This document shows, one piece after another, positions 31,748 through 43,279 of a DNA stretch of 64,000 nucleotides. Source of the stretch: Lineus longissimus (Eukaryota; Nemertea; Pilidiophora; Heteronemertea; Lineidae); NCBI RefSeq assembly GCF_910592395.1, contig NC_088323.1, forward strand, positions 7,130,001-7,194,000, given 5' to 3'. Each line of letters opens with the position of its first letter. Position 1 is the stretch's first letter. A program made the translations under genes and the position numbers. Under the pieces are notes generated by a model. The model saw only the letters and a program-made list of their open reading frames with translations, did not search any database and was not told the origin of the DNA.

Positions 31748-32474
31748 TATTTACATATGATATTGTTGGTCACATTTCTGTCTTTCTTAGTACTTAAACT
31801 AAAGAAATGTGATTGTGAAGACGTGTACCGGCAGAGCCCACAAAGTTGGTAATTTCTGCAGAATGCTAGAATTATCTTATAAATAGTCAATACTTTCTCA
31901 TAGCAGTTGTGAGCAAGAAAAATCATCAATAACTCACTCGAGAAAGTCTCAGCTCTGCGGAGCACAGGGCTTCCGATTGGTCACAACTAGTCACAATACA
32001 GAACGTCTCAAATTATTGCTGCTTGGGAAGGTGGTCAATGCAGGGACGCAGCTTGCTGTTTGGTTGGGGGGAAAATGACTCTTTTTGAAATTTTCGGACT
32101 TCTGTGGGTGTTTTACTTCTTTCAATTTCGCGAATAACATAAGATTTGCAAAAATGAAAAAAGATACAATATATGCGGGGAAACGCCGCCGAAATAAAAA
32201 TCACAAACGTTAAATTTTTTGCAGAAAGGTTTGTGAATTCTTTTCTAAATTCACCCAATTTGGATTCTGTCTCTCAGTGAGGCTGTTATGTAGTCAGTGT
32301 ACAATGCCATTGTAAATAAGACATATAAATAATAAACACCATTATTCTATAGACCACTCTTTGTTACTTGTCCCCCACAAACCGTGGATAGTTCCAACAA
32401 TTCTATTTGGTCGGTTCCTGATGGTCCACTTTCATTGTGTTGTCAAATTTAATTTGTCTGTTATTAAGGGTTGA

Positions 32475-35400
32475 CCATAGGCACCACCACTTGGGCTAGA
32501 ACTTAAAATCCTAAAGCAACTAGAACTTGAAATCCTAAAGCAACTAGAACTTGAAATCCTAAAGCAACTACAACTTGAAATCCTAAAGCAACTAAAACTT
32601 GAAATCCTAAAGAAACTAGAACTTGAAATCCTAAAGAAAGTAGAACTTGAAATCCTAAAGCAACTAGAATTTGAAATCCTAAAGCAACTAGAACTTGAAA
32701 TCCTAAAGCAACTAGAACTTGAAATCCTAAAGCAACAAGAACTTGAAATCCTAAAGAAACTAGAACTTGAAATCCTGAATCAACTAGAACTTGAAATCCT
32801 AAAGCAACTAGAACTTGAAATCCTATAGCAACTAGAACTTGAAATCCTAAAGCAACCAAAACTTGAAATCCTAAAGCAACTAGAACTTGAAATCCTAAAG
32901 CAACTAGAACTTGAAATCCTAAAGAAACTAGAACTTGAAATCCTAAAGCAACTAGAACTTGAAATCCTAAAGAAACTAGAACTTGAAATCCTGAAGCAAC
33001 CAGAACTTGAAATCCTGAAGCAACCAGAACTTGAAATCCTAAAGCAACTAGAACTTGAAATCCTTAAGCAACTAAAACTTGAAATCCTAAAGCAACTAGA
33101 ACTTGAAATCCTTAAGCAACTAAAACTTGAAATCCTAAAGAAACTAGAACTTGAAATCCTGAAGCAACTAGAACTTGAAATCCTAAAGCAACAGAACTTG
33201 AAATCCTAAAGCAACTAGAACTTGAAATCCTAAAGCAACCAAAACTTGAAATCCTAAAGCAACTAGAACTTGAAATCCTGAAGCAACCAGAACTTGAAAT
33301 CCTGAAGCAACCAGAACTTGAAATCCTAAAGCAACTAGAACTTGAAATCCTAAAGCAACTAGAACTTGAAATCCTAAAGAAACTAGAACTTGAAATCCTG
33401 AAGCAACTAGAACTTGAAATCCTAAAGCAACTAGAACTTGAAATCCTAAAGCAACTAGAACTTGAAATCCTAAAGCAACCAAAACTTGAAATCCTAAAGC
33501 AACTAGAACTTGAAATCCTAAAGCAACTAGAACTTGAAATCCTAAAGCAACTAGAACTTGAAATCCTAAAGCAACCAAAACTTGAAATCCTAAAGCAACT
33601 AGAACTTGAAATCCTAAAGCAACTAGAACTTGAAATCCTAAAGCAACTAGAACTTGAAATCCTAAAGCAACTAGAACTTGAAATCCTAAAGCAACTAGAA
33701 CTTGAAATCCTAAAGAAACTAGAACTTGAAATCCTGAAGCAACTAGAACTTGAAATCCTAAAGCAACTAGAACTTGAAATCCTAAAGCAACTAGAACTTG
33801 AAATCCTAAAGCAACTAGAACTTGAAATCCTAAAGAAACTAGAACTTGAAATCCTAAAGCAACTAGAACTTGAAATCCTAAAGCAACTAGAACTTGAAAT
33901 CCTAAAGCAACTAGAACTTGAAATCCTAAAGCAACTAGAACTTGAAATCCCGAAGCAACTAGAACTTGAAATCCTAAAGCAATTAGAACTTGAAATCCTA
34001 AAGCAACTAGAACTTGAAATCCTAAAGAAACTAGAACTTCAAATCCTGAAGCAACTAGAACTTGAAATCCTAAACAACTAGAACTTGAAATCCTAAAGCA
34101 ACTAGAACTTGAAATCCTAAAGCAACCAAAACTTGAAATCCTAAAGCAACCAGAACTTGAAATCCTAAAGCAACTAGAACTTGAACTCCTAAAACAACTA
34201 GAACTTGAAATCCTAAAGCAACTAGAACTTGAAATCCTAAAGCAACTAGAACTTGAAATCCAAAAGCAACTAGAACTTGAAATCCAAAAGCAACTAGAAC
34301 TTGAAATCCTAAAGCAACCAGAATTTGAAATCCTGAAGCAACTAGAACTTGAAATCCTAAAGCAACTAGAACTTAAAATCCTAAAGCAACTAGAACTTGA
34401 AATCCTGAAGCAACTAGAACTTGAAATCCTAAAGCAACTAGAACTTGAAATCCTAAAGCAACTAGAACTTGAAATCCTAAAGCAACTAGAACTTGAAATC
34501 CCGAAGCAACTAGAACTTGAAATCCTAAAGCAATTAGAACTTGAAATCCTAAAGCAACTAGAACTTGAAATCCTAAAGAAACTAGAACTTGAAATCCTGA
34601 AGCAACTAGAACTTGAAATCCTAAACAACTAGAACTTGAAATCCTAAAGCAACTAGAACTTGAAATCCTAAAGCAACCAGAATTTGAAATCCTGAAGCAA
34701 CTAGAACTTGAAATCCTAAAGCAACTAGAACTTAAAATCCTAAAGCAACTAGAACTTGAAATCCTGAAGCAACTAGAACTTGAAATCCTAAAGCAACTAG
34801 AACTTGAAATCCTAAAGCAACTAGAATTTGAAATCCTAAAGCAACTAGAACTTGAAATCCTAAAGAAACTAGAACTTGAAATCCTAAAGCAACTAGAACT
34901 TGAAATCCTAAAGCAACTAGAACTTGAAATCCTAAAGCAACTAGAACTTGAAATCCCGAAGCAACTAGAACTTGAAATCCTAAAGCAATTAGAACTTGAA
35001 ATCCTAAAGCAACTAGAAGTTGAAATCCTAAAGAAACTAGAACTTGAAATCCTGAAGCAACTAGAACTTGAAATCCTAAACAACTAGAACTTGAAATCCT
35101 AAAGCAACTAGAACTTGAAATCCTAAAGCAACCAAAACTTGAAATCCTAAAGCAACCAGAACTTGAAATCCTAAAGCAACTAGAACTTGAACTCCTAAAA
35201 CAACTAGAACTTGAAATCCTAAAGCAACTAGAACTTGAAATCCTAAAGCAACTAGAACTTGAAATCCAAAAGCAACTAGAACTTGAAATCCTAAAGCAAC
35301 CAGAACTTGAAATCCTGAAGCAACTAGAACTTGAAATCCTAAAGCAACTAGAACTTGAAATCCTGAAGCAACAAGAACTTGAAATCCTAAAGCAACTAGA

Positions 35401-35603
35401 ACTTGAAATCCTAAAGCAACTAGAACTTGAAATCCTAAAGCAACTAGAACTCTTTAAAAATGAAGTGAATGCCCATTTATACTCGAAGAGGCTGTTCTCT
35501 GGAAAACAAAGAACAGATTCTCTCCCATGAAAAGGCATTCACTTCGTTATGGAGGAGTTCTAATGTCTTTGAGATTTCAGGTTCTAGCCAGTTGTGCCTA
35601 TGG
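32475..35603. mobile_element. MITE (GGCTAGAACTTGAAATC family) blown up by an internal array
   Basis: Outer ends CCATAGGCACCACC...GGCTAGAACTT and, reversed, TTCTAGCCAGTTGTGCCTATGG are inverted repeats. The unexpanded relative is at 48779-48989. Near the right end, TGAAGTGAATGCCCATTTAT and AGGCATTCACTTCGT form the inner hairpin, as in the relative. The left arm's TAGAACTTGAAATC piece is repeated to 2.95 kb. No coding capacity. Confidence 0.8.
32496..35450 (+). repeat. 24-bp minisatellite, about 123 copies
   Basis: Unit CTAGAACTTGAAATCC plus TAAAGCAA. 24 is divisible by three, so long frames appear: QVLVALGF or FRISSSSC repeats on the minus strand and KQLELEIL on the plus strand. One-base deletions (about 33191, 34074, 34624, 35080) shift frames. 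The deletions at 34074, 34624 and 35080 sit in the same local context, showing blocks of about 450-550 bp were duplicated. The frames have no flanking gene signals and are treated as non-coding. Confidence 0.96.
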
Positions 35604-36650
35604 CCGGCCCTTATTATTTTAAAAGACACCACCAATACCATATTTGTAAACCTTTGTTTAATATGATGTTCTGTGATGGTCTCCTTTGTTGTGACAGTCT
35701 TGGATGGTCCAATCTAGCTGGGATACCATCTTTGATGATCCTATTTGTTTTGAGGAGGAAGTCCATATTATTGCCAGCTAAGTGGGGATGATCTTAGGTT
35801 GCAAGATCTACACTTGTCTTCTCTGATCCTCTCTGAGGGGTATTGGTCTTTTTCTGGGATGCCGGAATGAACCAAAACTCGCGCAAGAGAGGCAAAAAAA
35901 TGTGTCAGGATTGCCGAAATGTGCCTGTATGGCTTTGGGATGGTACCCCTTTCCCTTCTTTCTGGTTGTGACAATGCCCTGCATGGTCTGGTTGTGACAT
36001 TGGTGGTCTACTTTCAGTTAAGATTGTCCTCACTTAACTCAATAAATGCTGTCCCTCGGTTGTGACACTCTCAGTTGGCAAGCACAGGCACTTGAACACC
36101 AAAACTCGACCAACTGGCACACTCACCCAATAGATACCACTATCAGATGGCATTATTTCAGTCAATTAAAGACCGCCCGCTGCTGCCACCTGCTAACAGA
36201 CCGACACACTATTGTCAATTAACGTGAACAGGTGTCAACCAATGACAATCGCAAGCGCAAGAAACATTTCCTGGAAGCGTTTGTGTAGATGGAAGTGATT
36301 GGTCATGGTAATTCGATTAGAGTAGATTTGCATGGGAAATTGGGGCGAGCACATGGCATTGCCGCCAAGCGAAGCGCGAGAATTTACCTAGTTATGTTCA
36401 TCGATTCTTCGCGTTATTCAACTGTGGATTAAAAGAAATCAGACATGGATTAGTTAATGACGCTGCATCGTGCAGTTCATTTCACAGGTGAGTGGTTCTT
36501 TTATGTCTGCCGTTTTCTTATTTCCCATCCCTGTTTATTTAAACTGATAAATTATATACTAGTATCATTAACCGTTATATATCTTTATCTATCTCTGTGA
36601 GCTAGGCCCTCCGCATCGGCTCTGTTGCCGACCTAAAAATTCCTTCTTAT
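35604..36650. other. Spacer with a candidate noncoding first exon
   Basis: Mostly unremarkable DNA. At 36360-36487 the sequence becomes CpG-richer (GCCGCCAAGCGAAGCGCGAG) and ends in a strong donor TTCACAG|GTGAGTGG at 36488. This looks like a promoter-proximal noncoding exon on the plus strand, but no partner exon is proven. Confidence 0.3.
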
Positions 36651-36826
36651 ATTGTCATACCTGTCTCGAAAGGCCTAATTCATTTCTTTACAGTGGGACC
36701 TCTTTCTCTCTATTGAGGATAACCTCACTATTAAAGATATTGTCATACCTGTCTCGAAAGGCCTAATTCATTTCTTTACAGTGGGACCTCTTTCTCTCTA
36801 TTGAGGATAACCTCACTATTAAAGAT
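36651..36826 (+). repeat. Perfect 88-bp tandem duplication across a MITE end
   Basis: 36651-36738 and 36739-36826 appear identical, both starting ATTGTCATACCTGTCTCG and including ACAGTGGGACCTCTTTC (a pogo-like MITE end). Identity suggests a very recent event or an assembly error. Confidence 0.85.
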
Positions 36827-37371
36827 AACCTCTCTATTAAGGACACTAGTTTTGGTCCCTAAGCGGACACTTCTCTATTAAGGACACCCTCTCTATTAAG
36901 GCCTTTCTATTAATGACACTAGTTTTGGTCCCTAATTGGTAGCTTCCATTCAATTTGACCTCTCTAATCAGGACACTTTTTCATTTGTGTACAGTGGAAC
37001 CTCCCTAAGAGGACATCTCTTTTAAGGATACCCTCTTTATTAACGACACCCTCTCTTTTAAGGACACTATTAAGTACACCCTCTCTATTAATTACACCCT
37101 CTCTATTAAGGACACCCTCTCTATTAAGGACACCCTCTCTATTAAGGACACTTTCTCATTTATGTACAGTGGAACCTCCCTAAGAGGACACATCTCTATT
37201 AAGGATACCCTCTTTATCAAGGACAACCTCTCTATCAAGGACACTAATTTTAGTCCTAAATTGGTTGTTTCCAATCAAGTTGACCTCTCTAATCTGGCCA
37301 CCTCTCTATTAAGGACAGTACTTGTAAGTCTTGAGGGTGTCCCTAAGAGAGAGGTTCTGTACTGTTATTAG
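36692..37371 (+). mobile_element. Cluster of pogo-like MITEs with internal expansion
   Basis: MITE starts are seen at about 36692, 36780, 36994 and 37168 (ACAGTGGAACCTCCCTAAG). Only the last reaches a recognisable right end (AGAGAGGTTCTGTACTG, about 37370). Between about 37020 and 37150 the 18-bp piece GACACCCTCTCTATTAAG is repeated about seven times. Confidence 0.8.
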
Positions 37372-37634
37372 ATATAAAAATGAAACATTGTTACAAAGGT
37401 GTTTTAGAGTTATTCCTTGGCAAATGTCTTAGTCATCCCACATGGAAATGGAACCGACAATGGGGTAGGTGCTTTCTAGTTAATTGAGTTAGCTAATTGA
37501 GGCAGCTTTGTTTCCTCTTGTCACGATAATGCCACAACCGACAACAATATCGTAGCTTTGTCTCGTGGCCAATATCGTCACTCGCACACAAGACCATACC
37601 TGACCATTACTTGTATGTAATAATAAGCGAGTAT

Positions 37635-37813
37635 ACAGTAGAACCTCTCTATCAGGGACACTCTCGGGACTGGCAATTGCTGTCCTTGATAGATAGGTGT
37701 CCTGATTAGAGAGGTCAAATTGAATGGAAACAACCCATTTGGGATCAAACCTAGTGTCCATATTAGAGAGGTTGTCCGTAATAGAGAGGTGTCTGCTAAG
37801 GGAGGTTCCACTG
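37635..37813 (-). mobile_element. Pogo-like MITE, reverse full copy
   Basis: Starts CAGTAGAACCTCTCTATC after TA and ends AAGGGAGGTTCCACTG before TA; 179 bp with intact ends. Confidence 0.88.
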
Positions 37814-37965
37814 TAGTTCATCATCTTAGTCGTCTATATCAGTCTCGGAAGCCTTTGAGGTATTAGATCATGATGTATCACATAAAATGGGGGTCAGGTT
37901 TCAGCAATTGTTAAGTCTCTTGGAGGATATCAGATGGAATCCACAGTGGCCAATTATCATCCTTC

Positions 37966-38158
37966 TTAAAGGGGGACTATAGGCAGGAGCAGAGGGGCTA
38001 ATTTGGCCATCTTTGGGTGGCTAATATACACAGTAAGGGCCCTGGGTCATGTCAGATTCAGCACTAAATATATTCCTTGTACAGGCATGAATCATTTCGT
38101 TGACGACTTTGTGTAACTTTATCTTGCCTGCCTAGCTGCTGCCTATTATTGTCCCTAT
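37966..38158 (-). mobile_element. MITE with TTAA-flanked ends, copy 2
   Basis: Starts TTAAAGGGGGACTATAGGC and runs through CTTTATCTTGCCTGCCTAGC to CTATTATTGTCCCTA. It is reversed relative to the copy at 20752; the far TTAA is lost (CCCTATGG). Confidence 0.75.
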
Positions 38159-38534
38159 GGGGGCTTATTGGAAGTCTCAGAATAAATAATATAGCACATG
38201 TATAGCAGATTATGAGTTTTTGGCATCACTGCCCCCTCGGTCCGCTGATAGTCTCCCATAAGGTTGGCAAACTCCCTGCCTGTTTTGGTTGAAAAAATAT
38301 TGTAGGGTGATGGCTGTGATCCACAAAAAAAAATATTGTGTGGAAAAGCTTGGTAATGAAGAGAAAGGAGAGGCTTATGAATATGACAGGTGCACTGATT
38401 CAAAAATAAACAAGGCGTTGGTATTGGCCACAAAAGAGAGTGAGAAACCCCTCCTGCAGACCCTATTTTGTCGTCTCTTTCAGCTGGATGTGTAAATTGC
38501 CTCATCTTCACACCCCCTCCAAATCCTTGGTGTC

Positions 38535-38945
38535 CCCTGTAGGGTGTCTATAAAACAAAGACCCAAATCCCAAGACCTAGTAACAGACACCCCGCCTACT
38601 GGAAAGCAAAAACCTAGAAACAAAGACCTAGTAAACAGAGAGCTAGGACACCAAGACCTAGGAAACCAAGACCTAGGAAACCAAGCCTAGGAAAACAAAG
38701 GCCTAGAAAATAGAGAGCTAAAAACAAAGATCTAGAAGTAGAAACTAAGACCTAGGAACAAAGACCTGGAAAACAGGGAGCTAGCACCAAGTCCTAGAAA
38801 CAAAGACCTAGGAAACAGAGAGCTAGGAAACCAAGGCATAGAAACAAAGTCCTAGAAAACAGAGTGCTAGCAAACCAAGACCGAGAAACAGAGACCTAGA
38901 AACCAATACCTATAAAATAGAGACCTATCATGGCATTAGGGTGCA
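38535..38945 (+). repeat. Irregular CCTAGGAAACCAAGA minisatellite
   Basis: Degenerate copies of AAACAAAGACCTAGGAAAC and CAGAGAGCTAGGACACC, with a period near 14-16 bp and longer 28-45 bp blocks. No coding frame. Confidence 0.8.
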
Positions 38946-39800
38946 GTAAATCTTGTAGGGTATGTGGCATTGGGTGCAGTGGATAGCGAGGACAAAATTA
39001 CAGGAACCCGCCCCCCCAAGTGTAGACCCCCACTTAGTTGACCCTGCCACTTAGACCTTCACACCCTCTCCCAAACCCTGGGTGTCCCTTGTGAGGTGTG
39101 AGGCGTGTGGCATTGAGCACTGTAGATAGTGAGGACAGTATTACTGGAACCCCAAGAGTGGACCCCCACTTAGTAAACCCTGTCACCTGGACCTGTGAAT
39201 TGGTAGATCTTCGCACCCCCTCAAACCCTGGCAGTCTCGGGGGGGGGGGGGGGGGGAGGGGGGGGATTTGGCATTGTCAATAGAGGACATATAGTGGGCA
39301 CACTGTTACAGGAATCCACTCGATTTAGACAGTGCATCCAAGATGTACGAGATGTTGGTATTTTTAAAACTAGGCCGTGAACCATCGGCCTTTGATTTCT
39401 ATAATTTCCATCTAAAGCACACCACTGCACCCTGCCTTTTTCAGATGTGGTCTTTTATGCCCCGACTTTTCAGATTTCTAGCTGAAACACTATATGGGAA
39501 AGGACACTTTAAATTGAAGTTGAATGGGCCATGCTTATTTTGGCCACATACAATGTTCATATTTATCTATATCCAAAGTTTTTGTTTATTTTTGATATCT
39601 CCGGACTTAGCAAACAAATCTATACAAATCTGACAGATTTATGACACAAATCCCACATAATATTTAAAGGTCTGGTTGATTCTTAAGAATTTGAATGTGA
39701 TTTGAATTGCAGCTGTCTGCGATTAAGAAGGCAGCTATGTGTCAAAAAAGGATCTCTTGTGTGCGGGTTAGACTGTTAATGGCTGTGTTTGACATTTGAC
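38946..39800. other. Spacer with a G-tract and a short duplication
   Basis: Related blocks at about 38940-39080 and 39085-39250 share GTGTGGCATT, GTAGACCCCCACTTAGT-like and TTCACACCCTC-like words. A G-rich run lies at 39239-39266. No gene recognised. Confidence 0.45.
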
Positions 39801-39814
39801 TCGCAGGACGCTAA

Positions 39815-39905
39815 GATCTGCCATGACCACCGCAAACAAGCGATTATTGTCTCATGTGATTTAAGTTGCAGGTTGCAGTGATTTTAATCACTTGTTTTCG
39901 CGGTG
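39815..39905. repeat. Short inverted-repeat element (CAAACAAGCGATT family)
   Basis: CACCGCAAACAAGCGATT at the left and AATCACTTGTTTTCGCGGTG at the right are inverted repeats about 80 bp apart. Internal GTTGCAGGTTGCAGTGATT is shared with fragments near 23.5, 51.4-51.6 and 53.5 kb. Confidence 0.6.
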
Positions 39906-39982
39906 CTTTGGAAAAGCAAATAAAAAACATAAACTTAAAAGAATCTAAATATGATTCTTTGTAACAATTTCCTCCTTTTCAG

Positions 39983-40222
39983 GTGGTTTTTATAGGAGGT
40001 ATGTTTTTTGAGACACGCTGTAGTCGGGCGAAGAAGGAGTGCATGGAGAAGAGAAGAAAAACGTTTGGAATAAACGCAAAATTCAAATTTTTTCCGGATT
40101 ATTAGACGCGATTCTTGTGCATTATTTTGTGCGGAGTCAAAAGTGTCCAGGACGGAGCAGCAAGGGAGAGCGAGAGGCCGCGACATGGTCTCGAATGACT
40201 GGAGAGGAAGGCTCGATAAAAG
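39983..40222 (+). CDS. Candidate internal or first coding exon, unidentified
   Basis: A good acceptor (TTTCCTCCTTTTCAG, ending 39982) and a donor (AAAAG|GTAGGC at 40223) bound 240 bp of CpG-richer DNA. An ATG at 40185 in the strong context GCGACATGG would encode MVSNDWRGRLDK and then leave phase 2. The donor at 36488 could supply an upstream noncoding exon. No downstream exon or family is recognised, so this is a weak model. Confidence 0.22.
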
Positions 40223-40284
40223 GTAGGCTCGGCGATTTTGTCGTCTTTTGTCTTAGAATCTTTTCTGAAATAGATTTGGATGTA

Positions 40285-40460
40285 CAGTGGAACCTCCCTT
40301 AGCGGACACCTCTCTAACAAGGACACACTATTTTAAAGGACACTAGTTTTGGTCCCAAATTGGCTGTTTCCATTCAATTTGACCTGTCTAAGCAGGACAC
40401 CTCTCTATTAAGGAAACCATTTGACAGACCAAGGGATGTCTTTATTAGGGAGGTTTACTG
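40285..40460 (+). mobile_element. Pogo-like MITE copy
   Basis: Starts CAGTGGAACCTCCCTTAGCG after TA and ends AGGGAGGTTTACTG before TA; 176 bp. Confidence 0.87.
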
Positions 40461-41730
40461 TATCAGTTTTAAATCTTTTCTTTAAAGGGTAAATCGTGTC
40501 AAATTTCACCATATAATGTTTTAGCTGTTTTTGACAAATGACTACGTCACTTTCTCAGAAATCGGTAAGGTTTTCGAATCGAAATGCACATTTTCTAGAA
40601 ATTGACATCCTCGGCACCCAGTGGTTTTCCATATGCTCCAGCTCTCGCTATTACAAACCCCTGGGGAAATCCATGCCCTTCAGACGGATTGTAGCGGTAG
40701 AAAAAAAAGCGCCCAATCAGAGCGTCGGTTGTATTTGAGTCTCGGAAATTCGTAAACCACGGACCCAGGAATTAATGCTCTCAGATGCACTATCAATTGT
40801 ATAGCCTTTTGCGCCATAGGGCTCGGGTCCGAGGTAGGTTAGTTAAATTATCAATCAGCGCCATGAAACGCGTATTTTCATTAGCTGCTATTTTTAGAAC
40901 ATCCGGGTATTTATGAAAATTCTGAATTTTTCAGTGCTGTTCCTTCGTATTGCGCGCACCCCGCTGCAAATTTATTTCATTACTTAATTAAAACACAATT
41001 ACACGTCTACACAATGTTTAACAGCATAGAATCGATGAAGTATAAAACGATTTAACGATAGGATTATCTTAAACTTTATTCATATACATTTTATTGTCAT
41101 ATAAAACACTATATATACATACATTACGCACAGTGTATCAGGTTATCAGAACAGCCACCCTTCGCTGTCGATTCTAATGGATTTTCTCAGGGTTTTGTAT
41201 GGGACGTAGGAGTATCAAAAACCTGAAGCTCAGGATGAGAAATTGATGGTTTAATCCCCCCGCCCGGACGGTTCGCTTCGATGCCGTTTTCGTTGATGAC
41301 GTCACAACACGAACATTTTCGCGGTCGCGGTGGTTTACATTCAGCGATTTTATAATAAATCTAATCAAAAATGGAAAATTTGTGATTTAACAATTAAAAA
41401 CGGACGTATTTCCGCAAAGTTGTTAATCACATCATAGTATCACTTTAAAGTCTGCACCAGAGGGTACATTTTTTTAAACAGATTTCCAATTATCAAGGGT
41501 CTATTTATCATTTTTTGGGGGCGGGGGGGGATAAAAGGCATGTTTTGAGGGTTAGTAGAATTTTGTTATTACACATTGATTTGCGGTGAAAATTACGGCA
41601 GGATATGGTCTCATTCTCCTAATGGGAGGAAACATTTTGCCTTCAGGAAATTATTTCTCAACTTTCCGACAAGGTACATATGTAATTTGGAAGATGAATA
41701 TAATCATGTTTTCCAGATGATTTCTGAGAT
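40461..41730. other. Spacer, no gene recognised
   Basis: No repeat array or coding exon supported. A CpG-richer patch with GACGTCA occurs near 41270-41335 (CGCCCGGACGGTTCGCTTCG, GATGACGTCACAAC). A G-run lies at 41516-41529. Confidence 0.35.
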
Positions 41731-41869
41731 TGCTTTAGCCTTAGTGCGTGTTATTGTCATTAGGCCAAATACAAGTAGATGTATGGTTCTCATCACTGCC
41801 CTCACTTTTCCTACTTTTGAACCTGCACCAATGAGATTGAGCACAAAAACAAAATTGAAAATTTTTACA

Positions 41870-42295
41870 AACTTGAAAAAACTTTTCACTTTTCTGAATG
41901 CCAACCCTAGACGACCATCTTGGAGATTAAACAAAGTCGGATTGTAACCAAATTTCATGTGATTGTATATCTATGTACTCTCTACAACATCCCTGATTTT
42001 CAGTCAAATCCATCTACAAATATGGCCGCCAGGCGGCCATCTTGAAAATAAAATAAAGTCCTATTTATCCGAAACTAATGATCAGAATATTACCAAACTT
42101 TGTGTGATTATGTATCTATGTACTCTTATCAATATCCCCAATTTTCAGTCAAATTTCTTGACAAATATGGCCGCCATGCTGCCATCTTGGAAATCCAACG
42201 AAGTCCTATTACTCCTAAACTGTTGTACAGATGTCAACCAATTTCCATGTGACATGTACACTCTTCAATAACCCTGAAATTCAGTCAACTTTATA
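41870..42295 (+). repeat. About 150-bp tandem repeat, three diverged copies, with GGCCGCC palindromes
   Basis: Copies share GTATCTATGTACTCT, TTTTCAGTCAAAT, ACAAATATGGCCGCC and GCCATCTTGGA-like words. ATATGGCCGCCAGGCGGCCATC near 42020 is palindromic, and each half resembles a YY1 site (AAGATGGCGGC). Similar YY1-like motifs are known in several repeat families. Confidence 0.7.
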
Positions 42296-42661
42296 ACCAA
42301 AATGCTATACTTAGATGGTACCGGTAATTTTTTTTTGTGCCATTGAGCAGAGAAGAATAATATTATTCAATGGAATCAAAACTGGTGAAACCAGCCAGAA
42401 ACTATTCTCCCCATATCCACTGCAAATGACATGCATTACATTACCCGAGGTGAGCACATGGTCCCTGGACCATTTTATGTATCTATAGTTACGTAAGTGT
42501 TCAGCATCTTAGTGGCGCTCGTGTTTGACCTGAAATTCCATCCAAAAATGACACAAAATGATACTGCTGGTCAAGGAAAATCGAAATGCAGTTATTAAAT
42601 ACACAATGCCGTAAGTGCAGTTATGCATTCGAATTTGCCAAAACTATGTATTTTAAAAGTA

Positions 42662-42839
42662 CAGTAGAACATCTCTATTAAGGACACCCTCGGGACTGAC
42701 AATTGCTGTCCTTGATAGAGAGGTGTCCTGATTCAAGTGGTCAAATTGAATGGAAACAACCACTTTCGGACTAAAACTAGTGTCCTTAATAGAGAGGTTG
42801 TCCTTAATAGAAAGGTGTCCCCTAAGGGAGGTTCCACTG
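42662..42839 (-). mobile_element. Pogo-like MITE, reverse copy
   Basis: Starts CAGTAGAACATCTC after TA and ends AAGGGAGGTTCCACTG before TA; 178 bp. Confidence 0.88.
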
Positions 42840-43279
42840 TATCTGTCTAAATAATGGCAAAACTGTAATTTATATTTTAGTACGTATTTACGCAAGCGGA
42901 AAATTTTAAATTCAATTCCAAATTTTAAATTTTTAGTTTGGGTCTTTAAAAGGTTTTTTACTGTGACAAATTAGGTGTGGGCAGCGACGAGAACCATTAC
43001 ATCAACTCTCATGGCCTGAGGGCAACATTTATGATTCTCATGATTATGGAAATAGATAATCTTCTCTCAGGTTTGGAATAAATCTGATTCACACAGGGCG
43101 GCATCCATTTTCATTCATACACGCTTCTTTTACAGATTTCCAATGGCTCATATCCGCTCGTCTGCCAGGTTAACGCATAAAAGATAAAAGACAAAACGAT
43201 AGGGTTTTCTGCCTGAAATTAGTCATATCGCGATTGTTTCAGGTGAATCGTGATGGGTTGCTGTGAGTGTCTCATTTTC

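Noticed and set aside
32503-35538. Very long repetitive open frames (QVLVALGF and FRISSSSC types, up to 481 codons)
   Set aside because: They follow from a stop-free 24-bp unit, switch frame at one-base deletions, and lack any promoter, splice or gene context.
41576-41947. 123-codon frame as a gene
   Set aside because: It has no recognisable family, runs into a tandem repeat at its end and lacks splice or promoter support.
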